NCBI RefSeq assembly: GCF_016908015.1
Contig: NZ_JAFBDB010000002.1
Span: forward strand, 1-64,000
Length of the DNA stretch: 64,000 nucleotides
Source of the DNA: Clostridium pascui
GTDB lineage: Bacteria; Bacillota; Clostridia; Clostridiales; Clostridiaceae
Reading direction: 5' to 3'
Shown piece after piece: positions 1 to 8,924 of this stretch. The notes under the pieces were generated by a model. It was not told the DNA's origin, did no database searches, and worked only from the letters and a program-made list of their open reading frames with translations. The translations under genes were made by a program, and so were the position numbers. How positions within the stretch are numbered: the first letter of the stretch is position 1; each line of letters opens with the position of its first letter.

Positions 1-143
1 CTAAGCGTGAAGCCCACCTCAAGATGAGATTTCCCATAGCGTAAGCTAGTAAGACCCCTTGAAGAACACAAGGTTGATAGGTCAGAGGTGTAAGTGCAGT
101 AATGCATTCAGCTGACTGATACTAATAGGTCGAGGGCTTGATC
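1..143 (+). rRNA. rrl: 23S ribosomal RNA, 3' end (partial)
   Basis: The first 143 bases match the conserved end of bacterial 23S rRNA, including the stretch around 115-143 that reads ctgactgatactaataggt and then cgagggcttgat. The gene begins upstream of the window, so only the 3' terminal domain is present. It is followed by 5S and a tRNA, the usual rRNA operon order. The exact 3' end is estimated from the conserved terminal helix. Confidence 0.95.
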
Positions 144-196
144 TAGAATTTTAGTACTCTGTGCGATTTTGAAAGAACATAGTTCTTTCTATAATA

Positions 197-313
197 TCTG
201 GTGATTATGGCTTGAAGGTAACACCCGTACCCATTCCGAACACGAAGGTTAAGCTTCAAAGCGCCAATGGTACTGCCGGGGAGGCCCGGTGGGAGAGTAG
301 GTCGTTGCCAGAT
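197..313 (+). rRNA. rrf: 5S ribosomal RNA
   Basis: A stretch of about 117 nt begins tctggtgat and ends gttgccaga, the complementary ends that form 5S helix I. It contains the conserved loop sequence cccattccgaacacgaagg and the gggagagtagg segment near the 3' end. It lies about 54 nt after the 23S gene. The ends may be off by a few bases. Confidence 0.95.
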
Positions 314-321
314 AAGTTTAT

Positions 322-396
<75 letters not shown>

Positions 397-435
397 TTTT
401 TATTTATAGTTAAATATACGATTGATAACATTAGT

Positions 436-481
436 CTAAAATTACATTATATTTTGTAATTTTAGGCTTTTTTTATTTTTT
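436..481 (+). terminator. Intrinsic terminator of the rRNA-tRNA operon
   Basis: An 11-bp stem forms from ctaaaattaca (436-446) and tgtaattttag (455-465) and is followed by a long T-rich run. It ends the rRNA/5S/tRNA-Asn transcript. The stem is AT-rich, but the T tract is strong. The remaining 175 or so bases before the next gene are very AT-rich, and I see no convincing element there beyond the ribosome binding site. Confidence 0.8.
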
Positions 482-657
482 CTAGGATAGAAATACTATA
501 ATACTAATATATTTTAAGTTTGTTGCATAATAATATCAAGTATGGAAAAAAATATAATATCAAATAATTTTGAAAATTATATTTTTTCTAAAGGATTTTT
601 TATTCTTTAATAGAATATATAAAGCAAAGACAAAAAGTATGTTAGGGGGCATTGCTT

Positions 658-2742
658 ATGAAAGAGTATAAAACAAGAAACTTGAGAAACTTAGGTATTA
701 TAGGGCACAGTGGTTCAGGTAAGACAACTCTTGCAGATGCAATATTATATCGTACTAAATCTGTAGATAGATTTGGAAAAGTAGATGAGGAAAGTAGCAT
801 ATTTGATTATGATACGGAAGAAAGAAAAAGGAGAATATCAATTTCTACTTCAGTAGCTAATTGTGAGTGGGATGATATAAAAATTAACTTAGTAGATATG
901 CCAGGATACTTTGACTTTGTAGGAGAAATGATAGAAGGTTTGAGAGCTATAGATGTAGCACTTATAGTGCTTTCAGGATCATCTGGAGTTCAAGTAGGAA
1001 CAGAAAAAGCATGGGAATATGTAAATGAGCATAATCTTTCGAGAGCATTCTATATAAATAAGTTAGATAGAGAAAATAGCAATTTCCAGAAATGTTTATC
1101 AGAATTGAAGGATAGATTTGGTATATCGGTGGTTCCAATTCAATATCCAATAGGAGAGGAAAGTGGATTTCAAGGAGTTGTGAATGTTATTTCCAATAAA
1201 GCTATGATATATAACCCTAAAAAAGATGATATAGAAGAAGCAGATGTGCCACCTGAATTATATGATAAGGTTAAGGAATGTAAAAACATGATAATGGAGG
1301 CAGTTGCAGAAACAAATGAGGAGCTTTTAGATAAGTACTTCAGTGAAGGTGAACTGAGCGAAGAAGAAATATTTAGAGGATTAATAAATGGATGTGCTAG
1401 CGGTGAAATAGCTCCTGTTATGTGTGGATCTGCTTTAACTGGAAAAGGTGTAAAGACATTAATTGATGATATAATAGAGTGCTTCCCATGTCCAGAAGAT
1501 ATATCAGCTATAAAGGCTAAAAGTGTAAAAGATAATAAAGAAATAGAAGTAAAGATTTCTGAAGATGGACCATTTTCAGCTTTTATATTTAAAACTATTG
1601 CAGATCCATTCATAGGAAAGCTATCAATGTTTAGAGTTATTACAGGTAAAGCAAGTCCAGATATTATGGCATACAATGGTAATAAAGATAAACAAGAAAA
1701 GTTAGGTTCACTGTATTTTATGAAAGGGAAGCAGCAAGTCAATACTGATAGTGTAATAGCTGGAGATATAGGAGCAGTTGCAAAACTTCAATATACTAGT
1801 ACAGGAGACACTTTATGCGATAGTAGCTGTCCTATAATATTTGAAGAGATAAAATTCCCGCACCCTTCAATGTCTATGTCTGTCATTCCTAAATCCAAAA
1901 ATGATGAAGATAAGATATCTAGTGGCTTGAACAGGCTATTAGAAGAAGATCCTACATTTAATATTTCAAGGGATTTAGAGTATGCAGAAACAATAATCTC
2001 AGGAACAGGAGAAACTCACCTAGAAGTCATAGCAAATAAATTGAAAAATAAGTTTGGAGTTGAGGTAACTCTTGAAACGCCTAAAGTTGCTTACAGAGAA
2101 ACTATAAGAAAAATTTCTGATGTACAAGGAAAGCATAAAAAGCAATCCGGTGGACACGGGCAGTATGGAGATGTGAAGGTGAAATTTGAGCCAAGATTTG
2201 ATGGAGACGAACTAGAGTTTGTAGACCAAGTTGTAGGCGGGGTAGTACCAAGGCAGTATATACCAGCAGTAGAAAAAGGACTTAGAGAATGCATACAGCA
2301 TGGTGTATTAGCTGGATATCCTATGATAAGACTTAAAGCTACTTTGCATGACGGTTCTTACCATCCAGTAGATTCATCAGAAATGGCATTTAAAATGGCA
2401 GCTTCTTTAGCATATAAGAAGGGGATTCAAGATGCTGAACCAGTACTATTAGAACCTGTAATGCATGTAGAAATATTAATACCTGACGAATATATGGGAG
2501 ATATAATAGGAGATTTAAATAAAAAGAGAGGTAGAGTTCTTGGTATGGAACAGTCAGGTAAAAACCAGAAGGTTATAGCGGAAGTTCCACAAGTTGAGAT
2601 GTTTAAATATGCAACTGATTTAAGATCACTAACTCAAGCAAAAGGAAGCTTTATTATGAGGTTTGAAAGGTATGATGAAGTTCCTCACTTAGAAGCTCTT
2701 AAAATAATTGAAGAGAGAAAAAAGGAAAAGGAAGCTTTATAA
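658..2742 (+). CDS. EF-G-like translation GTPase (paralog of FusA)
   Basis: This 694-residue protein has the full domain order of elongation factor G: a G domain, domain II, and the C-terminal domains III-V. The P-loop at residues 16-24 reads GHSGSGKTT, where canonical EF-G has AHIDAGKTT. Switch I has RRIS (58-61) instead of RGIT, G3 is DMPG (80-83), and G4 is NKLD (134-137). The genuine FusA lies at 37294-39357, so this is the second, EF-G2-type paralog seen in many Firmicutes. Its cellular role is not settled. It may be a slow or specialised ribosomal GTPase. ATG at 658 is preferred over the in-frame TTG at 652 because the gggggc site at 644-649 is spaced properly only from 658. A hairpin terminator follows. 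Confidence 0.88.
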   Translation: MKEYKTRNLRNLGIIGHSGSGKTTLADAILYRTKSVDRFGKVDEESSIFDYDTEERKRRISISTSVANCEWDDIKINLVDMPGYFDFVGEMIEGLRAIDVALIVLSGSSGVQVGTEKAWEYVNEHNLSRAFYINKLDRENSNFQKCLSELKDRFGISVVPIQYPIGEESGFQGVVNVISNKAMIYNPKKDDIEEADVPPELYDKVKECKNMIMEAVAETNEELLDKYFSEGELSEEEIFRGLINGCASGEIAPVMCGSALTGKGVKTLIDDIIECFPCPEDISAIKAKSVKDNKEIEVKISEDGPFSAFIFKTIADPFIGKLSMFRVITGKASPDIMAYNGNKDKQEKLGSLYFMKGKQQVNTDSVIAGDIGAVAKLQYTSTGDTLCDSSCPIIFEEIKFPHPSMSMSVIPKSKNDEDKISSGLNRLLEEDPTFNISRDLEYAETIISGTGETHLEVIANKLKNKFGVEVTLETPKVAYRETIRKISDVQGKHKKQSGGHGQYGDVKVKFEPRFDGDELEFVDQVVGGVVPRQYIPAVEKGLRECIQHGVLAGYPMIRLKATLHDGSYHPVDSSEMAFKMAASLAYKKGIQDAEPVLLEPVMHVEILIPDEYMGDIIGDLNKKRGRVLGMEQSGKNQKVIAEVPQVEMFKYATDLRSLTQAKGSFIMRFERYDEVPHLEALKIIEERKKEKEAL

Positions 2743-2752
2743 AATGCAAATT

Positions 2753-2788
2753 AAAATCCGGTATATAATATATACCGGATTTTTTTTA
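2753..2788. terminator. Hairpin terminator between convergent genes
   Basis: Stem strands aaatccggtata (2754-2765) and tataccggattt (2771-2782) are followed by T residues on the plus strand. The plus-strand EF-G-like gene and minus-strand rubrerythrin converge here. The T run is strong on the plus strand but only about four long on the minus strand, so it probably works best for the upstream gene. Confidence 0.85.
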
Positions 2789-3376
2789 TTAATAGTTTTC
2801 GCAAAATACTTCGAAGTAATCTTTTGGATGATTACATGAAGGACATACATTAGGAGCCTCTACGCCTTCATGTATATATCCGCAATTGTTACATTTCCAT
2901 AAAACAGTTTCATCTTTTTTAAATACTGTATCATTTTCTATATTGCTAAGTAATTTTTCAAATCTCGCTTCATGTCTTTCTTCAACTTTACTAATATTTC
3001 TAAAGCTTAAGGCTATTTCTTTAAATCCTTCCTCTTCTGCAATTCTAGCAAATTCAGGATATGCTTTAGAATGCTCTTCATGCTCACCAGCAACAGCATA
3101 GCTTAGGTTTTCTTTTGTAGTACCAAGACCTACAGGGTAATCCGCAGTAATAGTTACGGCTTCACCTTTTAAATCTTTATTTAAATGTTTAAAGAATACT
3201 TTTGCATGCTCCTTTTCGTTTTCAGCAGTTTCCATAAATATATTAGAAATTTGAACATAGCCTTCCTTTTTAGCTGCAGACGCATAGTATGTATATCTAG
3301 TTCTAGCCTGTGATTCACCAGCGAAAGCTTTTAATAAATTTTCGGCAGTTTTAGTTCCTTTTAATGATTTTTCCAT
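2789..3376 (-). CDS. rbr: Rubrerythrin
   Basis: This 195-residue protein has an N-terminal ferritin-like four-helix domain carrying diiron ligands (Glu21, the ExxH motif Glu54/His57, the Glu-rich segment near 98-101, and the ExxH motif Glu132/His135). A C-terminal rubredoxin-like domain has cysteine pairs at 162/165 and 178/181. Rubrerythrins reduce hydrogen peroxide with NAD(P)H-derived electrons and protect anaerobes from oxygen. The order of domains is the classical one, not the reverse form. The start is set by a ggaggg site a few bases upstream on the minus strand. The gene stands alone and opposes its neighbours. Confidence 0.96.
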   Translation of the reverse strand: MEKSLKGTKTAENLLKAFAGESQARTRYTYYASAAKKEGYVQISNIFMETAENEKEHAKVFFKHLNKDLKGEAVTITADYPVGLGTTKENLSYAVAGEHEEHSKAYPEFARIAEEEGFKEIALSFRNISKVEERHEARFEKLLSNIENDTVFKKDETVLWKCNNCGYIHEGVEAPNVCPSCNHPKDYFEVFCENY

Positions 3377-3560
3377 ATAGTACCCTCCTCAATTTTGATA
3401 TAATAATATTGTTAGGAAAATTATAACATTAATTTGCAAAAAAAATAAGTGAAATTTCAGTAAATTATATAAGAATTCAATGCTTATCAAAATATATTGG
3501 TATATTTTGAATTTTGTTTACAAAAGCTAACTAGGAGGAAAAGAAGAAGGGAGTTATTTT

Positions 3561-3806
3561 ATGTCAGATTTTAGGCTAGATATAAGGGATAGAATAATAT
3601 TAGAAGATTATAGCGTATTATATGATTATATGGATATTCCATCAGAAAATGATAGACTTACTATAAATATAAAGAATAATGATAGTGAGGATATAGATTT
3701 ACTATGTAAGATTTTGATGGATAAAGGATTTGATATAATAAATAAAAACAGAGATGATAGTTGGAATTGTAATATAATAGCCAATAGAAGAAATAAATTA
3801 CATTAA
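3561..3806 (+). CDS. Small conserved-type hypothetical protein
   Basis: This is an 81-residue acidic protein that I do not recognise. It has no signal peptide, membrane segment or cysteine pair; there is one Cys in the middle and one near the end. The alternating pattern of Ile/Asp/Asn residues suggests a small alpha/beta fold. An aggagg-like stretch is at 3532-3538, and a nearer ggag at about 3550-3553 sets the start. It precedes the ROK kinase by 46 bases, and a TATAAT at 3815-3820 suggests the kinase may also have its own promoter. Coding status rests on the ribosome binding site and an open frame with codon use like its neighbours. Confidence 0.65.
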   Translation: MSDFRLDIRDRIILEDYSVLYDYMDIPSENDRLTINIKNNDSEDIDLLCKILMDKGFDIINKNRDDSWNCNIIANRRNKLH

Positions 3807-3852
3807 AGTTATGATATAATAAATATTAATTACCAAATTTGGGGGAAGGGTT

Positions 3853-4809
3853 ATGAACAAAGAATTTGTAATAGGTATAGATTTAGGAGGAACTAAAATA
3901 AATACGGCTATAGTAGATTTCGAAGGAAATATAATTAAACAGATTAATATTCCTACATTAGCAAGTGAGGGAGAAAATGTAGTTTTAAATAGAATTATTC
4001 AAACTATATATGAAGTTTTAAGTAAATCTGAAGTTAAAATTGAAAATATTAGGGCAATAGGCATAGGTGCACCAGGTCCACTAAATTCAAAGGAAGGAAC
4101 AATAATTACTACACCCAATTTGCCCTTCAAAAATTTTAATATTATAAATCCAATAAAAGAAATATATAATATAAATACTTACCTAGATAATGATGCAAAT
4201 GTAGCAGCTATAGGAGAGCATACATTTGGAGCAGGAAAGGGTTCTAACAATATAATATACATTACAGTAAGTACAGGTATAGGCGGAGGAGCTATATTAG
4301 ATGGTAATATATATAGGGGAAATACCTGTAATGCTTTAGAAGTAGGTCATATGACAATAGATCCTAAAGGACCATTATGTAATTGTGGAAATTACGGATG
4401 TGCTGAAGTTTTAGCTTCTGGCACATCCATAGGAAGGCAAGGAAGACAAGCTGTAGAAAAAAAAGTAATAACTAGCTTAAATAAGTATTCTGATATTACA
4501 GCATATGAGGTATTTAAGGAAGCAAAAAATGGTGATAAAGTATGTAGGGAAATAGTTAATAAAAGTTTAAATTACTTAGGAATTTGTATAGCAAATTTGG
4601 TTAGTATCTTTGATCCAGAAGTTGTAATAATAGGGGGAGGAGTATCTAAGGCCGGCGAAGTAGTTTTTAGTACTGTAAAAGATGTAGTGAAGATGAGGTG
4701 TTTTAAGATTCTTTCCGATTCTTGTGAAATACTTCCTGCGAAATTAAGTACTAACTCAGGAGTAATAGGAGCGGCGGCACTTGCTTTGAGGGAGGAGAAT
4801 ATATTATGA
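3853..4809 (+). CDS. glcK: ROK-family sugar kinase, probable glucokinase
   Basis: This 318-residue cytoplasmic kinase has the ROK pattern: an N-terminal phosphate-binding segment GIDLGGTK (residues 8-15), the GIGAPGPL strand, a catalytic-region DNDANVAA motif, and the zinc-binding signature CNCGNYGCAE that marks ROK proteins. The family phosphorylates glucose or N-acetylhexosamines using ATP. Glucokinase is the commonest activity in Firmicutes with this length, but substrate specificity cannot be read with certainty here. It overlaps the following phosphatase gene by four bases (ATGA), so the two are translationally coupled. A gggggaaggg site precedes the ATG. Confidence 0.9.
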   Translation: MNKEFVIGIDLGGTKINTAIVDFEGNIIKQINIPTLASEGENVVLNRIIQTIYEVLSKSEVKIENIRAIGIGAPGPLNSKEGTIITTPNLPFKNFNIINPIKEIYNINTYLDNDANVAAIGEHTFGAGKGSNNIIYITVSTGIGGGAILDGNIYRGNTCNALEVGHMTIDPKGPLCNCGNYGCAEVLASGTSIGRQGRQAVEKKVITSLNKYSDITAYEVFKEAKNGDKVCREIVNKSLNYLGICIANLVSIFDPEVVIIGGGVSKAGEVVFSTVKDVVKMRCFKILSDSCEILPAKLSTNSGVIGAAALALREENIL

Positions 4810-5441
4810 CAACTACTATATATATAACTAGGCATGGGCAAACTGAATGGAATGTAGAGAGAAGAATGCAGGGATGGAGCGATTCTCCGCTTACGGAATT
4901 AGGAATTCAGCAGGCAAAGTGGCTTGAGGAGAGATTAAAGGATACTAAATTAGATGTCATATATTCTAGCCCCATTAATAGAGCGTTGAGCACAGCTAAT
5001 ATAGTCAATAGTAAAAGGAATATACCTCTTTACACAGATTCAAGACTTAGAGAAATTAATATGGGAGTATGGGAAGGCTTGACTCAAGATGAAATAGAGG
5101 AACTTTACAGTAAGGAATTATTCAATTTCTGGAATACACCTAAAGTGTATAAGCCTTACGATGGAGAGACCTTCTACGATGTAAGACAGAGGGCAGAAGA
5201 ATTTATAAAAGAGATTATAAATAAAAATATTGGTAAGGATATCCTAATAGTAACACATACAATTGCATTAAAAGCTATAATGAGTTTTTTCCAAAATACA
5301 TTAATAGAGGATTTTTGGAGCCCTCCATTTATTCATCCTACAAGTTTAACAATAGTGAGATCAGAAAATGAAAGATTCGAAGTACTATTGAATGCAGATA
5401 GTTCACATTTAAGAAACTTGAAAGAAGTAAAAACTATATAA
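4806..5441 (+). CDS. Histidine phosphatase (phosphoglycerate mutase-like) family protein
   Basis: This 211-residue protein begins with the catalytic RHGQTEWN motif (phospho-accepting His in RHG) and has the family's second His in VTHTIALKA. Homologues include alpha-ribazole phosphatase CobC, GpmB-like phosphatases and broad-specificity sugar phosphatases. It starts in the stop codon of the sugar kinase, so the pair likely acts on phosphorylated sugars or shares regulation. A cobalamin-synthesis role is possible, but no cobalamin genes are nearby. Family assignment is firm; the substrate is unknown. Confidence 0.88.
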   Translation: MTTTIYITRHGQTEWNVERRMQGWSDSPLTELGIQQAKWLEERLKDTKLDVIYSSPINRALSTANIVNSKRNIPLYTDSRLREINMGVWEGLTQDEIEELYSKELFNFWNTPKVYKPYDGETFYDVRQRAEEFIKEIINKNIGKDILIVTHTIALKAIMSFFQNTLIEDFWSPPFIHPTSLTIVRSENERFEVLLNADSSHLRNLKEVKTI

Positions 5442-5468
5442 TAAAGGAGAGGGGTGTAAATTATAATC

Positions 5469-6650
5469 ATGGAGGAAAGATTATATTATACTGATCCATA
5501 TATTGAAGAGTGGAATGCTAGCATAAAAGAAGTATTTCAAGAAGATGGCAAGTTTTATGTAATTTTAGATAGAACAGCATTTTTCCCAGGGGGAGGGGGG
5601 CAGCCTGAAGATAGAGGGGTAATAGATGGTTTAGAAGTAAAAGGTGTATTTGAAAGAGAAAAGGAAATAGTACATGTTTTGGAAGAGAAGCTTGATAAAA
5701 CAGAAGTAAAATGCAAGTTAGATTTTTCAAAAAGGTTTTATTATATGCAGCAGCATGCAGGAGAACATTTGTTATCAGCGGTATTATATGATAGCTATGG
5801 TACTGAGAATAATGGATTTCATATGGGAGATGAGTATATAACTATTGATAATTCAATCAAAAAATTTACAGAGGATATGATAAATGAAGTAGAAAAAATG
5901 GCAAATTATTATATATATAAGGATATACCTATCATAGATTATTTTGTGGATTATCAAAAGATTTCTGACTTAAATTTAAGAAAAAAATGTACTATACAAG
6001 AAGATATTAGAATAGTTGAAATAGAAGGAATAGATCGAATAGCTTGCTGTGGAACTCATGTAAGAACCACAGGGCAGATAGGATTAATAAAAATAATTAA
6101 GACTGAAAATTATAAAGGTATGACTAGAATATATTTTAAATGTGGACAAAAAGCTTTTCAAGACTATCAACAAAAGCATAAGATTGTAGCAACTCTAAAT
6201 AAAAATTATTCATCTACTGATAAGGAAATTTTAGATAAAGTAACTAATGAAAGTTTACAGGTAAAGCTACTATCCAAGCAAGTAAAAGAGCTTAAAGAAA
6301 AGTTAATGGAATTTCGTGCTAAAGATATAATTAGGGAAGTAAATAATTTAATCTTATTTAAGACCTTTAACGAAGAAACCTTTGAAGAAATTCAAATTAT
6401 TAATAGATTCATTATGGTAAAAAGCCATAGTATAAATATATTAGTTTCAGAAAAAGATAAGAAAGTAATATTATCTCATGATGGAACATTTGAGTTGGAT
6501 TGCGGGAAAATCTTTAAAGAAAATATAAGTAAGTTTCAGGGAAAGGGTGGCGGTGGTCATAAACATTGCCAAGGGAGTTTTCTTAAAGAAGAGGATTTAA
6601 ATAAGTTTAGTGAGTTTTTAAGCTATGAGATTAATAAATATACTACATAA
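5469..6650 (+). CDS. Stand-alone alanyl-tRNA editing protein (AlaX-L type)
   Basis: This 393-residue protein resembles the editing half of alanyl-tRNA synthetase without the aminoacylation core. An N-terminal beta-barrel with the FFPGGGGQPxDRG signature (around residues 38-50) is followed by the zinc-site motifs HAGEH and CCGTH of the SAD domain. A central charged coiled-coil region and a C-terminal DHHA1-like domain ending with a GKGGGGH segment complete it. It should deacylate mischarged Ser- or Gly-tRNA(Ala). A ggagaggggtg site lies about 17-25 bases upstream of the ATG, which is somewhat distant. It follows the phosphatase by 27 bases, probably in the same transcript. Confidence 0.9.
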   Translation: MEERLYYTDPYIEEWNASIKEVFQEDGKFYVILDRTAFFPGGGGQPEDRGVIDGLEVKGVFEREKEIVHVLEEKLDKTEVKCKLDFSKRFYYMQQHAGEHLLSAVLYDSYGTENNGFHMGDEYITIDNSIKKFTEDMINEVEKMANYYIYKDIPIIDYFVDYQKISDLNLRKKCTIQEDIRIVEIEGIDRIACCGTHVRTTGQIGLIKIIKTENYKGMTRIYFKCGQKAFQDYQQKHKIVATLNKNYSSTDKEILDKVTNESLQVKLLSKQVKELKEKLMEFRAKDIIREVNNLILFKTFNEETFEEIQIINRFIMVKSHSINILVSEKDKKVILSHDGTFELDCGKIFKENISKFQGKGGGGHKHCQGSFLKEEDLNKFSEFLSYEINKYTT

Positions 6651-6798
6651 ACTTTGATTTGTTTATTTAGTAGGGTGTATAAAACTTAAATTATGAGTAA
6701 ATGGTAGCTTTTAAGAGAAAATATTAATTAATTTACTATAAAGGGCATAAATACCTATAATTTTATTTATTTGAATATTGCATTTAAGTAAGTAAAAT

Positions 6799-6831
6799 TA
6801 TAATATTTAATTAAGGTCAAAGAAAGTCAAA
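6799..6831 (+). promoter_or_regulatory. ctsR promoter -10 and CtsR operator
   Basis: The heptad direct repeat GGTCAAA (6815-6821), GAA, AGTCAAA (6825-6831) matches the published CtsR box (A/GGTCAAANANA/GGTCAAA) exactly. A TATAAT at 6799-6804 lies just upstream; the -35 is less clear (TTGCAT at 6778-6783 with a 15-bp spacer). The operator thus sits at or just past the start of transcription and about 17 bases before the GTG start, as expected for autorepression of the ctsR operon under non-stress conditions. Confidence 0.9.
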
Positions 6832-6847
6832 GTCAGGGGGTGCAAAC

Positions 6848-7306
6848 GTGGCAAGGCTATCTGATATTATCGAAGAGTTTATTAAACAATTATTGCAAGA
6901 TAACGATGAAAGTGAATTGCAAATTCAACGCAATGAATTAGCTAATTATTTTAGATGTGCCCCTTCTCAAATAAATTATGTTCTTACTACCAGATTTACT
7001 ACGGATAGAGGATATTATGTAGAAAGTAAAAGAGGAGGCGGAGGCTGCATAATAATTAAACATGTGGATTTTAACCATGATAAAAGGCTTATGCAGGCTG
7101 TAAATTTACAAATAGGTGACAGTATCACCTTTGACAAATCTATAAAAATAATAAATTATTTGCAAGAGAATAATTTAGTCTCTGAGAGGGAGGCTTATAT
7201 CATGAAAGTGGCTATTAATGATAGAAGTTTAAGTTTATTACAAGAAAATAAAAATACATTTAGAGCAGAGTTATTAAAAAATATGCTATCTGTTTTATCA
7301 GTTTAG
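6848..7306 (+). CDS. ctsR: CtsR, class III heat-shock repressor
   Basis: This 152-residue protein has the family's winged helix-turn-helix (residues about 1-65) with the conserved RFTTDRGYYVESKRGGGG wing, whose glycine-rich tip senses temperature, and a C-terminal dimerisation domain. CtsR represses clp genes. McsB phosphorylates it on arginine during stress, or heat itself inactivates it. It uses a GTG start with a gggggtg site upstream. A CtsR box lies immediately ahead, so the operon ctsR-mcsA-mcsB-clpC is autoregulated. Length and order match the classical Firmicutes operon. Confidence 0.97.
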   Translation: MARLSDIIEEFIKQLLQDNDESELQIQRNELANYFRCAPSQINYVLTTRFTTDRGYYVESKRGGGGCIIIKHVDFNHDKRLMQAVNLQIGDSITFDKSIKIINYLQENNLVSEREAYIMKVAINDRSLSLLQENKNTFRAELLKNMLSVLSV

Positions 7307-7358
7307 TAAGCAATAATTTTAAATAGGAATAAAGTTTTTATTTTAGGAGGCAATAGTT

Positions 7359-7874
7359 ATGATGTGTGAAGTATGTAAAAGCAATGAAGCTTATGTACAC
7401 ATAACTAAAATAGTTAATGGAGTAAAACAGGAGCTGAATTTATGTGAATCGTGCGCTAAGCAGTTTCAAGGAATGGCTTACCCGGGAAATATAAATGTAA
7501 ACTCTCCTTTTAGCTTTCAGCAATTAATAGGATTAATAATAGAAGGGGTCAATAATTCATCCTCTTTAGATAAAAGTTCTAATATAAAATGTGAAAAATG
7601 TGGAACCACATATAAAGATTTTAAAGAAAATGGTTTTTTAGGATGCGGTGAGTGTTATAAAAATTTTAAGACTTCCACGATTCCTGTAATAAAAAGAGTA
7701 CAAGGAAGTATAGAGCATAAAGGTAAAATCCCTTGTAAACAAGGTAAAGAAATAATAAACAAAAGAAGAATACTTGAATTAAAGGAAAAACTTAAAAAAA
7801 CTATAGAGTCTGAGGAATATGAGAAGGCAGCAGAAATCAGAGACTTAATAAGAGAGATGGAAAAGGAAGGGTAG
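7359..7874 (+). CDS. mcsA: McsA, activator of the protein arginine kinase
   Basis: This 171-residue zinc protein has four CxxC motifs (CEVC, CESC, CEKC, CGEC) in its first 110 residues and a C-terminal UVR motif (about residues 135-170, LKEKL...YEKAAEIRDLI) like that in UvrB/UvrC. McsA binds and activates McsB and modulates CtsR. The ATG at 7359 is chosen over the next ATG because an aggagg site ends 8 bases before it. The stop codon overlaps the ribosome binding site of mcsB, consistent with tight coupling. Confidence 0.95.
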   Translation: MMCEVCKSNEAYVHITKIVNGVKQELNLCESCAKQFQGMAYPGNINVNSPFSFQQLIGLIIEGVNNSSSLDKSSNIKCEKCGTTYKDFKENGFLGCGECYKNFKTSTIPVIKRVQGSIEHKGKIPCKQGKEIINKRRILELKEKLKKTIESEEYEKAAEIRDLIREMEKEG

Positions 7875-7882
7875 GGATTAGG

Positions 7883-8902
7883 ATGCAAAATTGGATACAT
7901 TCATCCTATAATGAAGATGGCATAATTTTAAGTAGTAGAATAAGGCTAGCGAGAAACTTAAAGGATAAATCCTTTCCACATAAATTATTTGAAGAACAAG
8001 GTCGAGAAATTGTTAAAGAAGTTGAAGAAGTGCTTTATGATAATGTTAATAAGGATGATTTTACTACTATATATCTTTGGCAAACTAATTCTGTAGATGA
8101 TGGAATCTATTTAGAAAAACATTTTATAAGCGATAGATTGATTTCTAATAAAAATAAAGCTGCTTTTATAATAAATGATGAAGAAACTATAAGTGTTATG
8201 ATAAATGAGGAAGATCATTTAAGAATACAATGTATTACATCTGGCTATAATCTAGATGAAGCATATAAGGCTGCAAATGATTTAGATGATAAATTAGAGG
8301 GAAGATTACAGTATGCCTATGATGAAGAATTGGGATATTTAACAGCATGCCCCACTAATGTAGGCACTGCACTAAGAGCTTCGGTTATGATTCATTTGCC
8401 AGCACTTACTATGAATAATGAAGTTTCTAAAATCTTTAATGCATTAAATCAAGTTGGAATTACGGTCAGAGGATTATATGGTGAAGGATCTAAGGCTGAA
8501 GGTAATCTATATCAAGTTTCCAATCAGGTAACTTTAGGATTAACAGAACAAGAAATAATAAATAATCTTAAGCTAGTTGTAAATCAATTAATAAGCGAAG
8601 AAAAGCGCGCTAGGGAGATGCTTTTAAATACTCACTTAATCCAACTAGAAGATAAAGTATATAGATCCTTAGGGGTTCTAAAATTTTCAAGGCTTTTAAA
8701 TGGTGATGAGTGTCTAAAGTTACTTTCCTATGTAAGACTTGGATTAGAAATGGGCATAATTAAGGATGTAGATAAGAATACATTAAATGAATTGCTTTTA
8801 ATTTCACAGCGATCTATGCTTGATAAAATAGCTTCAAAGGAATTAAGTTATTCTGAAAGAGATATACTTAGGGCGAAAATTGTAAGAGATAAGTTAAAAT
8901 AA
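7883..8902 (+). CDS. mcsB: McsB, protein arginine kinase
   Basis: This 339-residue protein is homologous to the catalytic domain of phosphagen kinases. It carries the SSRIRLARNL motif near residue 20 that binds ATP phosphates and the conserved CPTNVGTALRASVMIHLPAL segment with the catalytic Cys. McsB phosphorylates arginine residues, including those of CtsR, and marks damaged proteins for ClpC-ClpP degradation. It starts 8 bases after mcsA and precedes clpC by 22 bases. Confidence 0.97.
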   Translation: MQNWIHSSYNEDGIILSSRIRLARNLKDKSFPHKLFEEQGREIVKEVEEVLYDNVNKDDFTTIYLWQTNSVDDGIYLEKHFISDRLISNKNKAAFIINDEETISVMINEEDHLRIQCITSGYNLDEAYKAANDLDDKLEGRLQYAYDEELGYLTACPTNVGTALRASVMIHLPALTMNNEVSKIFNALNQVGITVRGLYGEGSKAEGNLYQVSNQVTLGLTEQEIINNLKLVVNQLISEEKRAREMLLNTHLIQLEDKVYRSLGVLKFSRLLNGDECLKLLSYVRLGLEMGIIKDVDKNTLNELLLISQRSMLDKIASKELSYSERDILRAKIVRDKLK

Positions 8903-8924
8903 TTTTAAATGGTGGTGAATTATT

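Noticed and set aside
1170-1742. 190-codon minus-strand frame inside the EF-G-like gene
   Set aside because: It is fully antisense to a well-conserved GTPase, with serine/leucine-rich translation typical of a reversed frame.
3377-3480. PerR box upstream of rubrerythrin
   Set aside because: There are TATAAT-like segments on the minus strand, but none forms the expected TTATAAT-n-ATTATAA inverted repeat.
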